A stretch of DNA of 64,000 bases. Origin: Megasphaera stantonii (GTDB lineage Bacteria; Bacillota; Negativicutes; Veillonellales; Megasphaeraceae). Position numbers and translations under genes: made by a program. The DNA lies in NCBI RefSeq assembly GCF_003367905.1, contig NZ_CP029462.1, forward strand, positions 496,001-560,000, in the 5' to 3' direction. Under the pieces are notes generated by a model. The model did no database searches and was not told the DNA's origin. It saw nothing but the letters and a program-made list of their open reading frames with translations. This document shows, one piece after another, positions 42,074 through 49,631 of this stretch. Each line of letters starts with the position of its first letter. Position 1 is the first letter of the stretch.

Positions 42074-44074
42074 TTAGGTCTTACTGTATTTCTGATATGT
42101 CGGCGACATATGCAGGCACATTTTCCCGGAGAGGACGGGAAAGTAATAAGACGGGCCGTCTACGTCGCTTCGTATTTTTAAAACGCCTATTTCCTTCAGC
42201 ACGAGGATGGCCGCGTAAATGGCATGGGCTTCATACCGGTCGCCTTCAGCCGCCAAGGCGCGCTGCTGCACCTGCCATACGGGCATCCCCCATTCGGGAA
42301 TGCATTTTTTCAAGGCCAAATATATATCTATCATGACTGTCCGGTCTAAATGGACAGGAATATCGGGGCCGCGCAGGTCCTGCACGACGAGCTGCGGCGA
42401 CGCCACGCCGTTGAACTCGTTGCGTTCCAGCTGAAAGGCCACGTCGATGCAGTCGCCTTCCATGATTTCGTTGCAGGCCTCCGCCATGGACCATCCCACG
42501 CCGGATATCCGCGTATGCTTGCCGCTGCGCAGGACCAGCCGCAGGTGCTTTTTATCCCTGCCGATAGGCCGGGCTTCGTCGACCGTACAGCCTTGCAGGG
42601 AAAAGACGGGGCGACTGTTGCCCATGCCGTAGGGCTCCAGCTGGCTCAGCTCGTCGACCAGAGACAGGGTAATATCATCGGGCCGCAGTTCTCCGTCCAC
42701 AGCCAGCTGCGGGATATAATCTTCTTCCTTCATATGGGCCGCCGCATAGTCTATCAAGCGCCGGCGGAACTCCTCGATGCGGTCGGCCTGTATGGAAAAT
42801 CCAGCCGCCATGGGATGGCCGCCGTATTGAATCAGCAGGTCGTCGGCATACTGCAGCGCTTCGTACATATTAAAGCCGGCAATGCTCCGGCACGAGCCCT
42901 TTCCGACGCCGTCGTGAACGCTGATGACCAGCGACGGCCGGTAATACTCTTCTACCAGCCGCGACGCCGCGATGCCGATAACGCCGGCATGCCAGTCCTG
43001 CCCGTAGGCGACGAGCACGCCGTCGTCCCTTCTCTTCTCCGCTTCAATCTGCTGTACCGCCTGACGGGCGATGTCGTGTTCTATATCCTGCCGTTCTTTA
43101 TTCAGCTCGTTCAGCTCTTCGGCAATGCGCCCGGCTTTTTCTTGATCCGTTTCCAGCAAAAGGCGCACGCCCTTTTCGGCGTGGCTGATGCGGCCGGCGG
43201 CGTTGAGGCGCGGCGCCGCCGTAAAAGCGATGCGGCCGGCGCTGATCGAATCCGGCGTCAGGCCCGATACGGCCAGCAGCGCCTGAAGGCCCGTATTATA
43301 GCCTTCTTTCATCCGCTGCAGTCCGTCGCGAACGATGATGCGGTTTTCCCCCGTCAAGGGAACTAAATCGGCGATAGTCCCTAAGGCGGCGATTTCCGTA
43401 TACCCGGCCAGGGCCTCGCCGCACAGGCGGAGCCACAAGGCCTGGCACAGCTTGTAAGCCACGCCGGCGCCGGCCAGCTCCTTAAACGGATAGGCGCAGC
43501 CTTCCTGCTTGGGATTCAGCACGGCGTAGGCCGGCGGTATGTCTGCCGGCGGCTCGTGGTGATCCGTCACGATGATATCCATGTCGCCGCGGAAGGAATC
43601 GACAATATCGTAGGAGGAAATACCGCAGTCCACCGTAATCAGCACATTCGTATGCTCGTCCTTCAAATGCTGTACGGCATCCCGGTTGAGGCCGTACCCT
43701 TCGCTCTGCCGTTCCGGTATATAAAAAGAGGGCTCGGCGCCCAAATCCGACAAGACCCAATACAGAAGCGACGTAGCCGTAATGCCGTCTACGTCATAAT
43801 CTCCGTAAATGATAATCTTCTCTTTCCCTTCTATGGCCCGGCAGATGCGCTGCACCGCCTTTTCCATCCCTTTCATCAAAAAAGGGTCGCAGCTCTGTTC
43901 CAGCGAATCATAGAGAAAATGGCGCCCACATTCTGCCGAGGTGATACCTCTATGTACCAGAAGCTGCGCCAGTATAGGTGATATATGGAGTTGTTCAGAC
44001 AATGAGCGCGCGCAGCCTTCATCTGCCGGAATGACGCGCCATCTTTTTTTCATGACATCACAACGCATTCTCAT
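42074..44074 (-). CDS. recJ: Single-stranded-DNA-specific exonuclease RecJ
   Basis: A 5'-3' exonuclease of up to 666 residues in the DHH superfamily. Motifs are IIYGDYDVDGITATSLL (motif I), TVDCGISS, VTDHHEPP (the DHH motif), VAYGQDWHAGVIGIAASRL (ends VAYGQDW, AASRL) and GGHPMAAGFSI. The C-terminal OB and an additional domain (to the end) extend it beyond the catalytic core, as in many Firmicute RecJ proteins. Start is uncertain: ATG at 44074 or the ATG at 44053 (MKKRWRVIP), neither with a clear ribosome-binding site. It heads the long recJ-to-aspS unit. A -10-like TAGAAT lies at 44109-44104. Confidence 0.94.
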   Translation of the reverse strand: MRMRCDVMKKRWRVIPADEGCARSLSEQLHISPILAQLLVHRGITSAECGRHFLYDSLEQSCDPFLMKGMEKAVQRICRAIEGKEKIIIYGDYDVDGITATSLLYWVLSDLGAEPSFYIPERQSEGYGLNRDAVQHLKDEHTNVLITVDCGISSYDIVDSFRGDMDIIVTDHHEPPADIPPAYAVLNPKQEGCAYPFKELAGAGVAYKLCQALWLRLCGEALAGYTEIAALGTIADLVPLTGENRIIVRDGLQRMKEGYNTGLQALLAVSGLTPDSISAGRIAFTAAPRLNAAGRISHAEKGVRLLLETDQEKAGRIAEELNELNKERQDIEHDIARQAVQQIEAEKRRDDGVLVAYGQDWHAGVIGIAASRLVEEYYRPSLVISVHDGVGKGSCRSIAGFNMYEALQYADDLLIQYGGHPMAAGFSIQADRIEEFRRRLIDYAAAHMKEEDYIPQLAVDGELRPDDITLSLVDELSQLEPYGMGNSRPVFSLQGCTVDEARPIGRDKKHLRLVLRSGKHTRISGVGWSMAEACNEIMEGDCIDVAFQLERNEFNGVASPQLVVQDLRGPDIPVHLDRTVMIDIYLALKKCIPEWGMPVWQVQQRALAAEGDRYEAHAIYAAILVLKEIGVLKIRSDVDGPSYYFPVLSGKMCLHMSPTYQKYSKT

Positions 44075-44163
44075 AAATAATCACTATCAATAATCATATC
44101 CTTATTCTACCACGTTATATTCTCAAAATAAAGACATTGATGAAAAAAACTGTTATTTTCATG

Positions 44164-44199
44164 AAAAAAAACTGCCGCACCATATGGTGCAGCAGTTTT
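44164..44199 (-). terminator. Terminator of the pyruvate:ferredoxin oxidoreductase gene
   Basis: A near-perfect hairpin: AAAACTGC, GCACC and their complements meet at CATATG. On the minus strand it ends in a run of eight T residues. Confidence 0.88.
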
Positions 44200-44237
44200 C
44201 TTTATACGTACGCTATGCAGCGTTCAGACATTGCAGA

Positions 44238-47200
44238 TTAAGCTTCAAAACCCTTCTGGAAACGTACATAGGTTTCGCGGCGGTTCTTAGCGTCGGCTTC
44301 TGTCTTCGCATACAATTCAGCAGCTTTTTCGGGGAGTGCCTTCTGGAGGGAAGCATAACGAACTTCGCCCTGGAGGAATTCCTGGAATTTGCTGTAATCC
44401 GGTTCTTTGGAGTCGAGGCTGAACGGATTCTTGCCTTCTTCTTTGAGAGCCGGGTTGTAGCGGAACAGATCCCAATAACCGCATTCGACAGCGAGTTTTT
44501 CTTCTGTCTGGCTCTTGCTCATGCCCTTGCGGATGCCGTGGTTGATGCAAGGAGCGTAGCAGATGACGAGGGACGGACCATGGTAAGCTTCAGCTTCTTT
44601 CAGAGCTTTGATGAGCTGGTTCTTGTCGGCGCCCATAGCTACCTGAGCTACGTATACATAGCCGTAGGAAATAGCCATCATGCCGAGGTCCTTCTTCTTC
44701 GTGCGTTTGCCAGCAGCAGCGAACTGTGCGATAGCAGCCGTCGGAGTAGCCTTGGAGGACTGGCCGCCCGTGTTGGAGTAAACTTCCGTATCGAGTACGA
44801 GGACGTTTACGTCGTTGTCGGAAGCGAGGACGTGGTCAACGCCGCCGTAACCGATATCATAGGACCAGCCGTCGCCGCCGATGATCCACTGAGAACGTTT
44901 TACGAAGAACTGTTTCTTGTCGAGGAAGTCTTCGAGAACCGGTTTGCCTGCAGCTTCAGCTTCGAGGAGAGCCGTCAGCTTGTCAGCGCGTTCACGGGAG
45001 CCTTCGCCTTCGTGTACGTTAGCAGCCCAGTCGCTCAAAGCAGCCTGGAGTTCTTCCGAAGCGACAGCTTTTGCTTCGTCGAGTTTAGCAACTAAGTCCA
45101 TGCGGACTTTGTCAACGCCCATGAACATGCCGAGGCCGAATTCAGCAGCGTCTTCGAACAAGCTGTTAGCCCATGCAGGACCATGGCCGGCAGCGTTCGT
45201 CGTGTACGGAGCAACCGGAGCGGATGCACCCCAAATGGAGGAGCAGCCTGTAGCGTTGGCGATCATCATGCGGTCGCCGAAGAGCTGCGTAACGAGTTTG
45301 ACATACGGTGTTTCACCGCAGCCTGCGCATGCGCCGGAGAATTCGAGGAGCGGCGTTTCGAACTGGGAGCCGATAACGCTGTATTTGTTCTGCGGGTTAG
45401 CTTTCGGAGCAACCTTTTCCGTGCCATAGTACCAGAAGTCCATCTTAGCACGTTCTTCGTCCGTGTTCGGAACCATGGTGAGGGCTTTAACCGGGCAGAC
45501 GTTTACGCAGCTGCCGCATTCGAGGCAGTCGAGCTGGTCGACGATGATAGCAACGTCGTATTCTTTGCCGGATTTAGCTTTAGCAGCTACTTTGTAGCCA
45601 GCCGGAGCAGCAGCCGTTTCTTCTTTCGTCGTCAATACCGGACGAATCGTAGCGTGCGGGCAGACGAAGGAGCACTGCATGCAGCCGATACATTTTTCAG
45701 CATCCCAGGACGGAACATGGAGAGCCGGGCCTGCTTTTTCAAATTTGGACGTGCCGGAAGGCATCGTGCCGTCTTCACGGCCGATGAATGCCGATACAGC
45801 GAGGTCGTCGCCAACCTGGCCGAGCATCGGAGCTGCAACGTTCGTGAAGTATTCCGGAGCCGGACGGCTTTCTACTACTTCGTCGACAGCGTCAGCCCAG
45901 GAAGCCGGATAGTTGACTTCATGGAATTCGCTTACGCCGGCGTCAACAGCAGCCCAGTTCATGTCGACGACATTCTGGCCTTTCTTGCCGTAGCTCTTAA
46001 CGATGGAGTCTTTCAGGTATTTAACAGCGTCTTCCAGAGGAATAACTTTTGCCAATGCGAAGAACGCAGCCTGCATTACCATGTTGATGCGGGTGCCGAG
46101 GCCAAGTTTCTGGCCGATAGCGTCGCCGTTCAACGTATAGAATTTAACGTGGTTCTTAGCGATGTCGCGTTTGATCTTAGCCGGCAGTTCTTTGTCCAGT
46201 TCTTCGTCGGTCCACGTGCAGTTCAGCATGAACGTGCCGCCGTCTTTAATGCCGCGGAGCAGGTCGAAGCGTTTTACATAGGACTGACGATGGCAAGCGA
46301 TGTAGTCAGCTGCGTCGATGAGGTACGGCATGTCGATAGGCTTCGTGCCGAAACGCAGGTGAGAAATCGTTACGCCGCCGGATTTCTTGGAGTCATAAGC
46401 GAAGTATGCCTGAGCATACATATCCGTGTGGTCACCGATGATCTTGATAGCCGACTTGTTAGCGCCGACCGTGCCGTCAGAGCCGAAGCCCCAGAATTTG
46501 CAAGCCGTAAGGCCCGTCGTGTCAAGCGGCATCTTCGGTGCGCGCGGGAGGGACAGGTTCGTAACGTCGTCTTCGATGCTGAGAGTGAAACCGTTGAGCG
46601 GATGTTCTTTCTTGAGTTCCGTGAATACGGACAAGATGTCTTCCGGCAGAACGTCTTTGGAGCCCAAGCCGGCGCGGCCGCCGATAACGTCGATGTTGAG
46701 GCCTTCTTCTTTTACGAAGCCGACGATATCGAGGTACAGGGGTTCGCCGAGGGAGCCCGGTTCCTTCGTACGGTCGATAACGGCGATCTTCTTAACCGTC
46801 TTCGGCAATACGTTGAGGAGGTATTTATTGGAGAACGGACGATAGAGGTGAACGTTGATAGCGCCGACTTTTTCGCCCTGGCTCTGCAAGTATTCGACAG
46901 CCTGTTTAGCTACGTCGGACAAGGAGCCCATGGAAACTACGACATATTCAGCGTCTTCAGCGCCGTAGTAGTTGAACGGTTTGTAGGTGCGGCCCGTGAT
47001 CTTGGAGATTTCATCCATGTAGCCAGCTACGATATCAGGCATAGCTTCGTAGTATTTGTTGCTGGCTTCTGTGTGCTGGAAGTAAACGTCCGGGTTTTCT
47101 GCAGTGCCGCGGATTTCCGGATGATCCGGGTTCAAAGCGCGTTTGCGGAAAGCTTTTACAGCGTCCCAGTCGATGAGGTTACGGAAGTTTTCGAAGTCCA

Positions 47201-47753
47201 TAACTTCAACTTTTTGGATTTCGTGAGACGTACGGAAACCGTCGAAGAAGTTGATGAACGGCAAGGAACCTTTCAAAGCGGATAAGTGAGCTACGCCGCC
47301 GAGGTCCATAACTTCCTGTACGTTGGATTCAGCCAAGAGACAGCAGCCGGAAGCACGAGCGGACATAACGTCCTGGTGGTCGCCGAAAATGCTCAGGGCA
47401 TGGTTAGCCAACGCACGAGCGGAAACGTGGAATACGCCCGGGAGAAGTTCGCCGGCAACTTTGTACATATTCGGGATCATCAGCAAGAAGCCCTGGGATG
47501 CCGTATATGTAGTCGTCAAAGCGCCTGCCTGCAAAGAACCGTGGAATGCGCCAGCTGCACCAGCTTCAGACTGCATTTCGAAAACTTTGACCGGATGACC
47601 AAAGAGGTTCTTCATGCCTGCTGCAGCCCAATCATCGACATGTTCGGCCATAGGCGAAGACGGCGTGATCGGATAAATTGCGGCAACTTCAGTAAATGCA
47701 TAGGACACCCATGCAGCTGCTTCGTTGCCATCCATGGTTTTGAATTTGCTCAT
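44238..47753 (-). CDS. nifJ: Pyruvate:ferredoxin (flavodoxin) oxidoreductase
   Basis: A 1171-residue single-chain enzyme that oxidises pyruvate to acetyl-CoA and CO2 with reduced ferredoxin, central to anaerobic fermentation. Domain I starts with MDGNEAAAWVSYAFTEVAAIYPITPSSPMAEHVD (ends MDGNEAA, PITPSSPM). Two 4Fe-4S motifs, CIGCMQCSFVCPHA and CLECGSCVNVCPVKAL, lie near residues 690 and 750. The TPP domain has CAGCGETPYVKL and GDGWSYDIGYGG followed by DTEVYSNTGGQ. Codon use looks highly biased, as for an abundant protein. A Rex-like box lies in the 457-base upstream gap. Por is an equally valid name. Confidence 0.98.
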   Translation of the reverse strand: MSKFKTMDGNEAAAWVSYAFTEVAAIYPITPSSPMAEHVDDWAAAGMKNLFGHPVKVFEMQSEAGAAGAFHGSLQAGALTTTYTASQGFLLMIPNMYKVAGELLPGVFHVSARALANHALSIFGDHQDVMSARASGCCLLAESNVQEVMDLGGVAHLSALKGSLPFINFFDGFRTSHEIQKVEVMDFENFRNLIDWDAVKAFRKRALNPDHPEIRGTAENPDVYFQHTEASNKYYEAMPDIVAGYMDEISKITGRTYKPFNYYGAEDAEYVVVSMGSLSDVAKQAVEYLQSQGEKVGAINVHLYRPFSNKYLLNVLPKTVKKIAVIDRTKEPGSLGEPLYLDIVGFVKEEGLNIDVIGGRAGLGSKDVLPEDILSVFTELKKEHPLNGFTLSIEDDVTNLSLPRAPKMPLDTTGLTACKFWGFGSDGTVGANKSAIKIIGDHTDMYAQAYFAYDSKKSGGVTISHLRFGTKPIDMPYLIDAADYIACHRQSYVKRFDLLRGIKDGGTFMLNCTWTDEELDKELPAKIKRDIAKNHVKFYTLNGDAIGQKLGLGTRINMVMQAAFFALAKVIPLEDAVKYLKDSIVKSYGKKGQNVVDMNWAAVDAGVSEFHEVNYPASWADAVDEVVESRPAPEYFTNVAAPMLGQVGDDLAVSAFIGREDGTMPSGTSKFEKAGPALHVPSWDAEKCIGCMQCSFVCPHATIRPVLTTKEETAAAPAGYKVAAKAKSGKEYDVAIIVDQLDCLECGSCVNVCPVKALTMVPNTDEERAKMDFWYYGTEKVAPKANPQNKYSVIGSQFETPLLEFSGACAGCGETPYVKLVTQLFGDRMMIANATGCSSIWGASAPVAPYTTNAAGHGPAWANSLFEDAAEFGLGMFMGVDKVRMDLVAKLDEAKAVASEELQAALSDWAANVHEGEGSRERADKLTALLEAEAAGKPVLEDFLDKKQFFVKRSQWIIGGDGWSYDIGYGGVDHVLASDNDVNVLVLDTEVYSNTGGQSSKATPTAAIAQFAAAGKRTKKKDLGMMAISYGYVYVAQVAMGADKNQLIKALKEAEAYHGPSLVICYAPCINHGIRKGMSKSQTEEKLAVECGYWDLFRYNPALKEEGKNPFSLDSKEPDYSKFQEFLQGEVRYASLQKALPEKAAELYAKTEADAKNRRETYVRFQKGFEA

Positions 47754-47787
47754 AGATAAAACACGCTCCTTATAAAAATATATACCT

Positions 47788-47809
47788 CAATATAGGTTTT
47801 CCTATATTG
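47788..47809 (-). promoter_or_regulatory. Perfect hairpin in the nifJ leader
   Basis: CAATATAGG and CCTATATTG form a perfect 9-bp stem with a 4-base loop, ending about 35 bases before the nifJ start codon. It could stabilise the mRNA 5' end or be a protein site. No T run follows. Confidence 0.5.
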
Positions 47810-47879
47810 CAGACAAAGTTAAAAGACATTCCGAATTTACTCGCGCGTCCCTTGCGTTGCATGCATCACAGCTTCCAGT

Positions 47880-47897
47880 CTGTGATTCTATTCACAA
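47880..47897 (-). promoter_or_regulatory. Candidate Rex operator upstream of nifJ
   Basis: The minus strand reads TTGTGA, six bases, TCACAG. This differs from the Rex consensus TTGTGA-N6-TCACAA at the last position (and at one inner position of the longer form). Rex senses NADH/NAD+ and controls fermentation genes in Firmicutes. Confidence 0.6.
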
Positions 47898-47981
47898 GGC
47901 AGGCACACGCGTCCCGCTTCAAAAATAAAAACAGGAAGGTACGGATAATATTCAAAAAAGGTATTGATATTATTGCAAATT

Positions 47982-48007
47982 TGTAATACTATAATGATAG
48001 TATTACA
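47982..48007. promoter_or_regulatory. 26-base perfect inverted repeat in the nifJ-lysR gap
   Basis: Arms TGTAATACTAT and ATAGTATTACA are separated by AATG. Beyond them GCAAA (47975) and TTTGC (48010) add another symmetric pair. This looks like a strong dimer or tetramer operator, perhaps of the divergent LysR protein. Confidence 0.6.
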
Positions 48008-48165
48008 GTTTTGCACACTCACGCCTTTTTTATGTATTTTCTGACCATCACATCCGAACGACTTTGTAACTTTTCCTTACGAGTTAATTATATGCCTAAG
48101 CAAATTGAAATTCAATAGGATTATGCCGGATTGCGATGCGATTTTGAACATTGGTTTGTGCCATT

Positions 48166-48193
48166 TTGTAAACGTATACTGTTTAGGTATTAT
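48166..48193 (+). promoter_or_regulatory. Promoter of the lysR gene
   Basis: TTGTAA (48166-48171) and TATTAT (48188-48193) are separated by 16 bases and lie just before the AGGGAGG ribosome-binding site of lysR. Confidence 0.6.
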
Positions 48194-48210
48194 TATAGGG
48201 AGGTGGCATT

Positions 48211-49122
48211 ATGGATTTTCATCATCTCAAATATTTTGTAGAAGTCGCCGATAAAAAATCCTTCAGCAAAGCGGCCCGTACGCTGCATATTTCCCAATCT
48301 GCAATCAGCCGTACGATCAAGGCCCTGGAAGAAGAATTAGGCGTCGTCTTGTTTATGCGCAACGCCAAGGCCGTGGAATTAACCGACGCCGGCACGATAT
48401 TCCTCTCCCACGCCAAGCGCGTCGTCTTCATGTTCGAGCATTTGAAGACCGACTTTGAAAACGAATTCAAGCTGGAGCAAGGGACGGTCCTCATCGGCCT
48501 GCCGCCTATTACGGGCGCGCCGATTTTCGCCAATCTCTTAGGGGCCTTTAAGCAGGAATACCCGCAGATTGAGCTCGACCTGTACGAGCACGGCTCGAAA
48601 AAGGTCGAAATCAGCGTGCAGGAAGGCCTCATCGACCTGGGCATCGTCTGTACCCAGCCGAAGGAAAAGGATTTCGAATCGTTCTTCCTGACCCAGGACC
48701 CGATGAACGTCATCATCCACCGGGACAACATCCTGAGCAAGGAAAAGACCATTCCCCTGAAAAAGCTGGCCAACGAATCGCTGGTATTATATCGCGACGA
48801 CTTCAACCTGCACGACGAAATCATCCAGCACTGCAAGAAAATCGGCTTCCAGCCGAAAATCGTATTTGAAACGAGCCAGCGCGACCTCATGATTCAGACC
48901 GTCGTGGCCAACCTGGGCGTAGCGCTCCTGCCGAGCCGCCTCTGCCCGACGAAGGAAACGAATCCGCGCGTGTCCGAATCGGTCGTCGTCCGTCCGTTAG
49001 TAGAGCCGGAAATCATGCACGTATTGTACGTTATCTGGAAACGGGGACATTACCTCTCCCACGCAGCCCAGTTGTGGCTCGACTTCGTCCGCAACAAAGC
49101 CCGCGTCATTTCCAATTTATAA
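48211..49122 (+). CDS. LysR-family transcriptional regulator
   Basis: A 303-residue LTTR. The N-terminal winged helix-turn-helix (1-62) starts MDFHHLKYFVEVADKKSFSKAA and contains HISQSAISRTIKALEEELG (ends HISQSAI, LEEELG). The effector-binding domain begins near residue 90 with LEQGTVLIGLPPI. It is divergent from nifJ across a 457-base gap rich in palindromes, so it may regulate nifJ and itself. The effector is unknown; the pattern is nearest CysL/CidR-like regulators by eye. AGGGAGGTGG precedes the ATG. Confidence 0.93.
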   Translation: MDFHHLKYFVEVADKKSFSKAARTLHISQSAISRTIKALEEELGVVLFMRNAKAVELTDAGTIFLSHAKRVVFMFEHLKTDFENEFKLEQGTVLIGLPPITGAPIFANLLGAFKQEYPQIELDLYEHGSKKVEISVQEGLIDLGIVCTQPKEKDFESFFLTQDPMNVIIHRDNILSKEKTIPLKKLANESLVLYRDDFNLHDEIIQHCKKIGFQPKIVFETSQRDLMIQTVVANLGVALLPSRLCPTKETNPRVSESVVVRPLVEPEIMHVLYVIWKRGHYLSHAAQLWLDFVRNKARVISNL

Positions 49123-49149
49123 CTCAGGCGCATTGCAGCGCGAAAGGTC

Positions 49150-49575
49150 GTGTTCTCCTTGTCCGTACGGGAAAAATTCATCCGCCGTGTCGTCTCCCTT
49201 TCTTCCCGCCGTTTAGGCGGCGATACTGATGCAGCCACGGAATTCGACTTACAGAAACGGTCGCTTCACCGGCGTTGGGACGATTTGTTAGGAACGGAAA
49301 AGTTTCTCGCCGGCGCGGCGGCAGTCCTTCTGCTGTTGGTTATCGTACAATTCGTCTGGATTGCCGTCCTGCAGTACAACCTTTATACGCTGACGGAACA
49401 GGCCCGTATCCAGCAGACGCGAATCGCCCAGCTGGAACAATCTGTAAAAAAACACAATAACTTGCTGTATTCTACAGAAATCACCATGCAGGATATTGAA
49501 AAAAAATGGCACGACCTGCATTTCCGCGTATTGCAGAATACGTGGAAATTAGATTCAAAAGCGGAAACTCCGTAA
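49150..49575 (+). CDS. Hypothetical bitopic membrane protein with coiled coil
   Basis: A 141-residue protein that I do not recognise. A basic N-terminal region of about 50 residues is followed by one membrane segment at about 52-76 (AGAAAVLLLLVIVQFVWIAV) and a predicted coiled coil from about 82 to 120 rich in Gln and Leu (RIQQTRIAQLEQSVKKHN). The topology resembles small divisome or secretion scaffold proteins but no family motif is visible. It starts with GTG 27 bases after lysR and ends before a strong terminator, so it may share the lysR transcript. The start could also be further in. Confidence 0.6.
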   Translation: MFSLSVREKFIRRVVSLSSRRLGGDTDAATEFDLQKRSLHRRWDDLLGTEKFLAGAAAVLLLLVIVQFVWIAVLQYNLYTLTEQARIQQTRIAQLEQSVKKHNNLLYSTEITMQDIEKKWHDLHFRVLQNTWKLDSKAETP

Positions 49576-49581
49576 GACGCA

Positions 49582-49616
49582 AAGCCCCTTGCCGACATAG
49601 AACCGGCAAGGGGCTT
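49582..49616. terminator. Bidirectional terminator between orf 49150 and clpC
   Basis: AAGCCCCTTGCCG pairs perfectly with CGGCAAGGGGCTT around a 9-base loop. TTCTTATATATA follows on the plus strand. It serves two convergent units. Confidence 0.8.
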
Positions 49617-49631
49617 CTTATATATAATGTA

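Larger units (their letters stand above)
47754..48210. other. 457-base divergent regulatory region between nifJ and lysR
   Basis: No gene was found. It holds a 22-base hairpin near the nifJ ribosome-binding site, a Rex-like box, a second small hairpin (ATCACAG/CTGTGAT at 47865-47886), a 26-base perfect inverted repeat and the lysR promoter. The nifJ promoter itself could not be assigned with confidence. Confidence 0.7.

Noticed and set aside
45183-47285. A 700-codon open frame on the plus strand opposite nifJ
   Set aside because: It mirrors the strongly biased codons of nifJ; the product is low in family motifs and lacks a ribosome-binding site.
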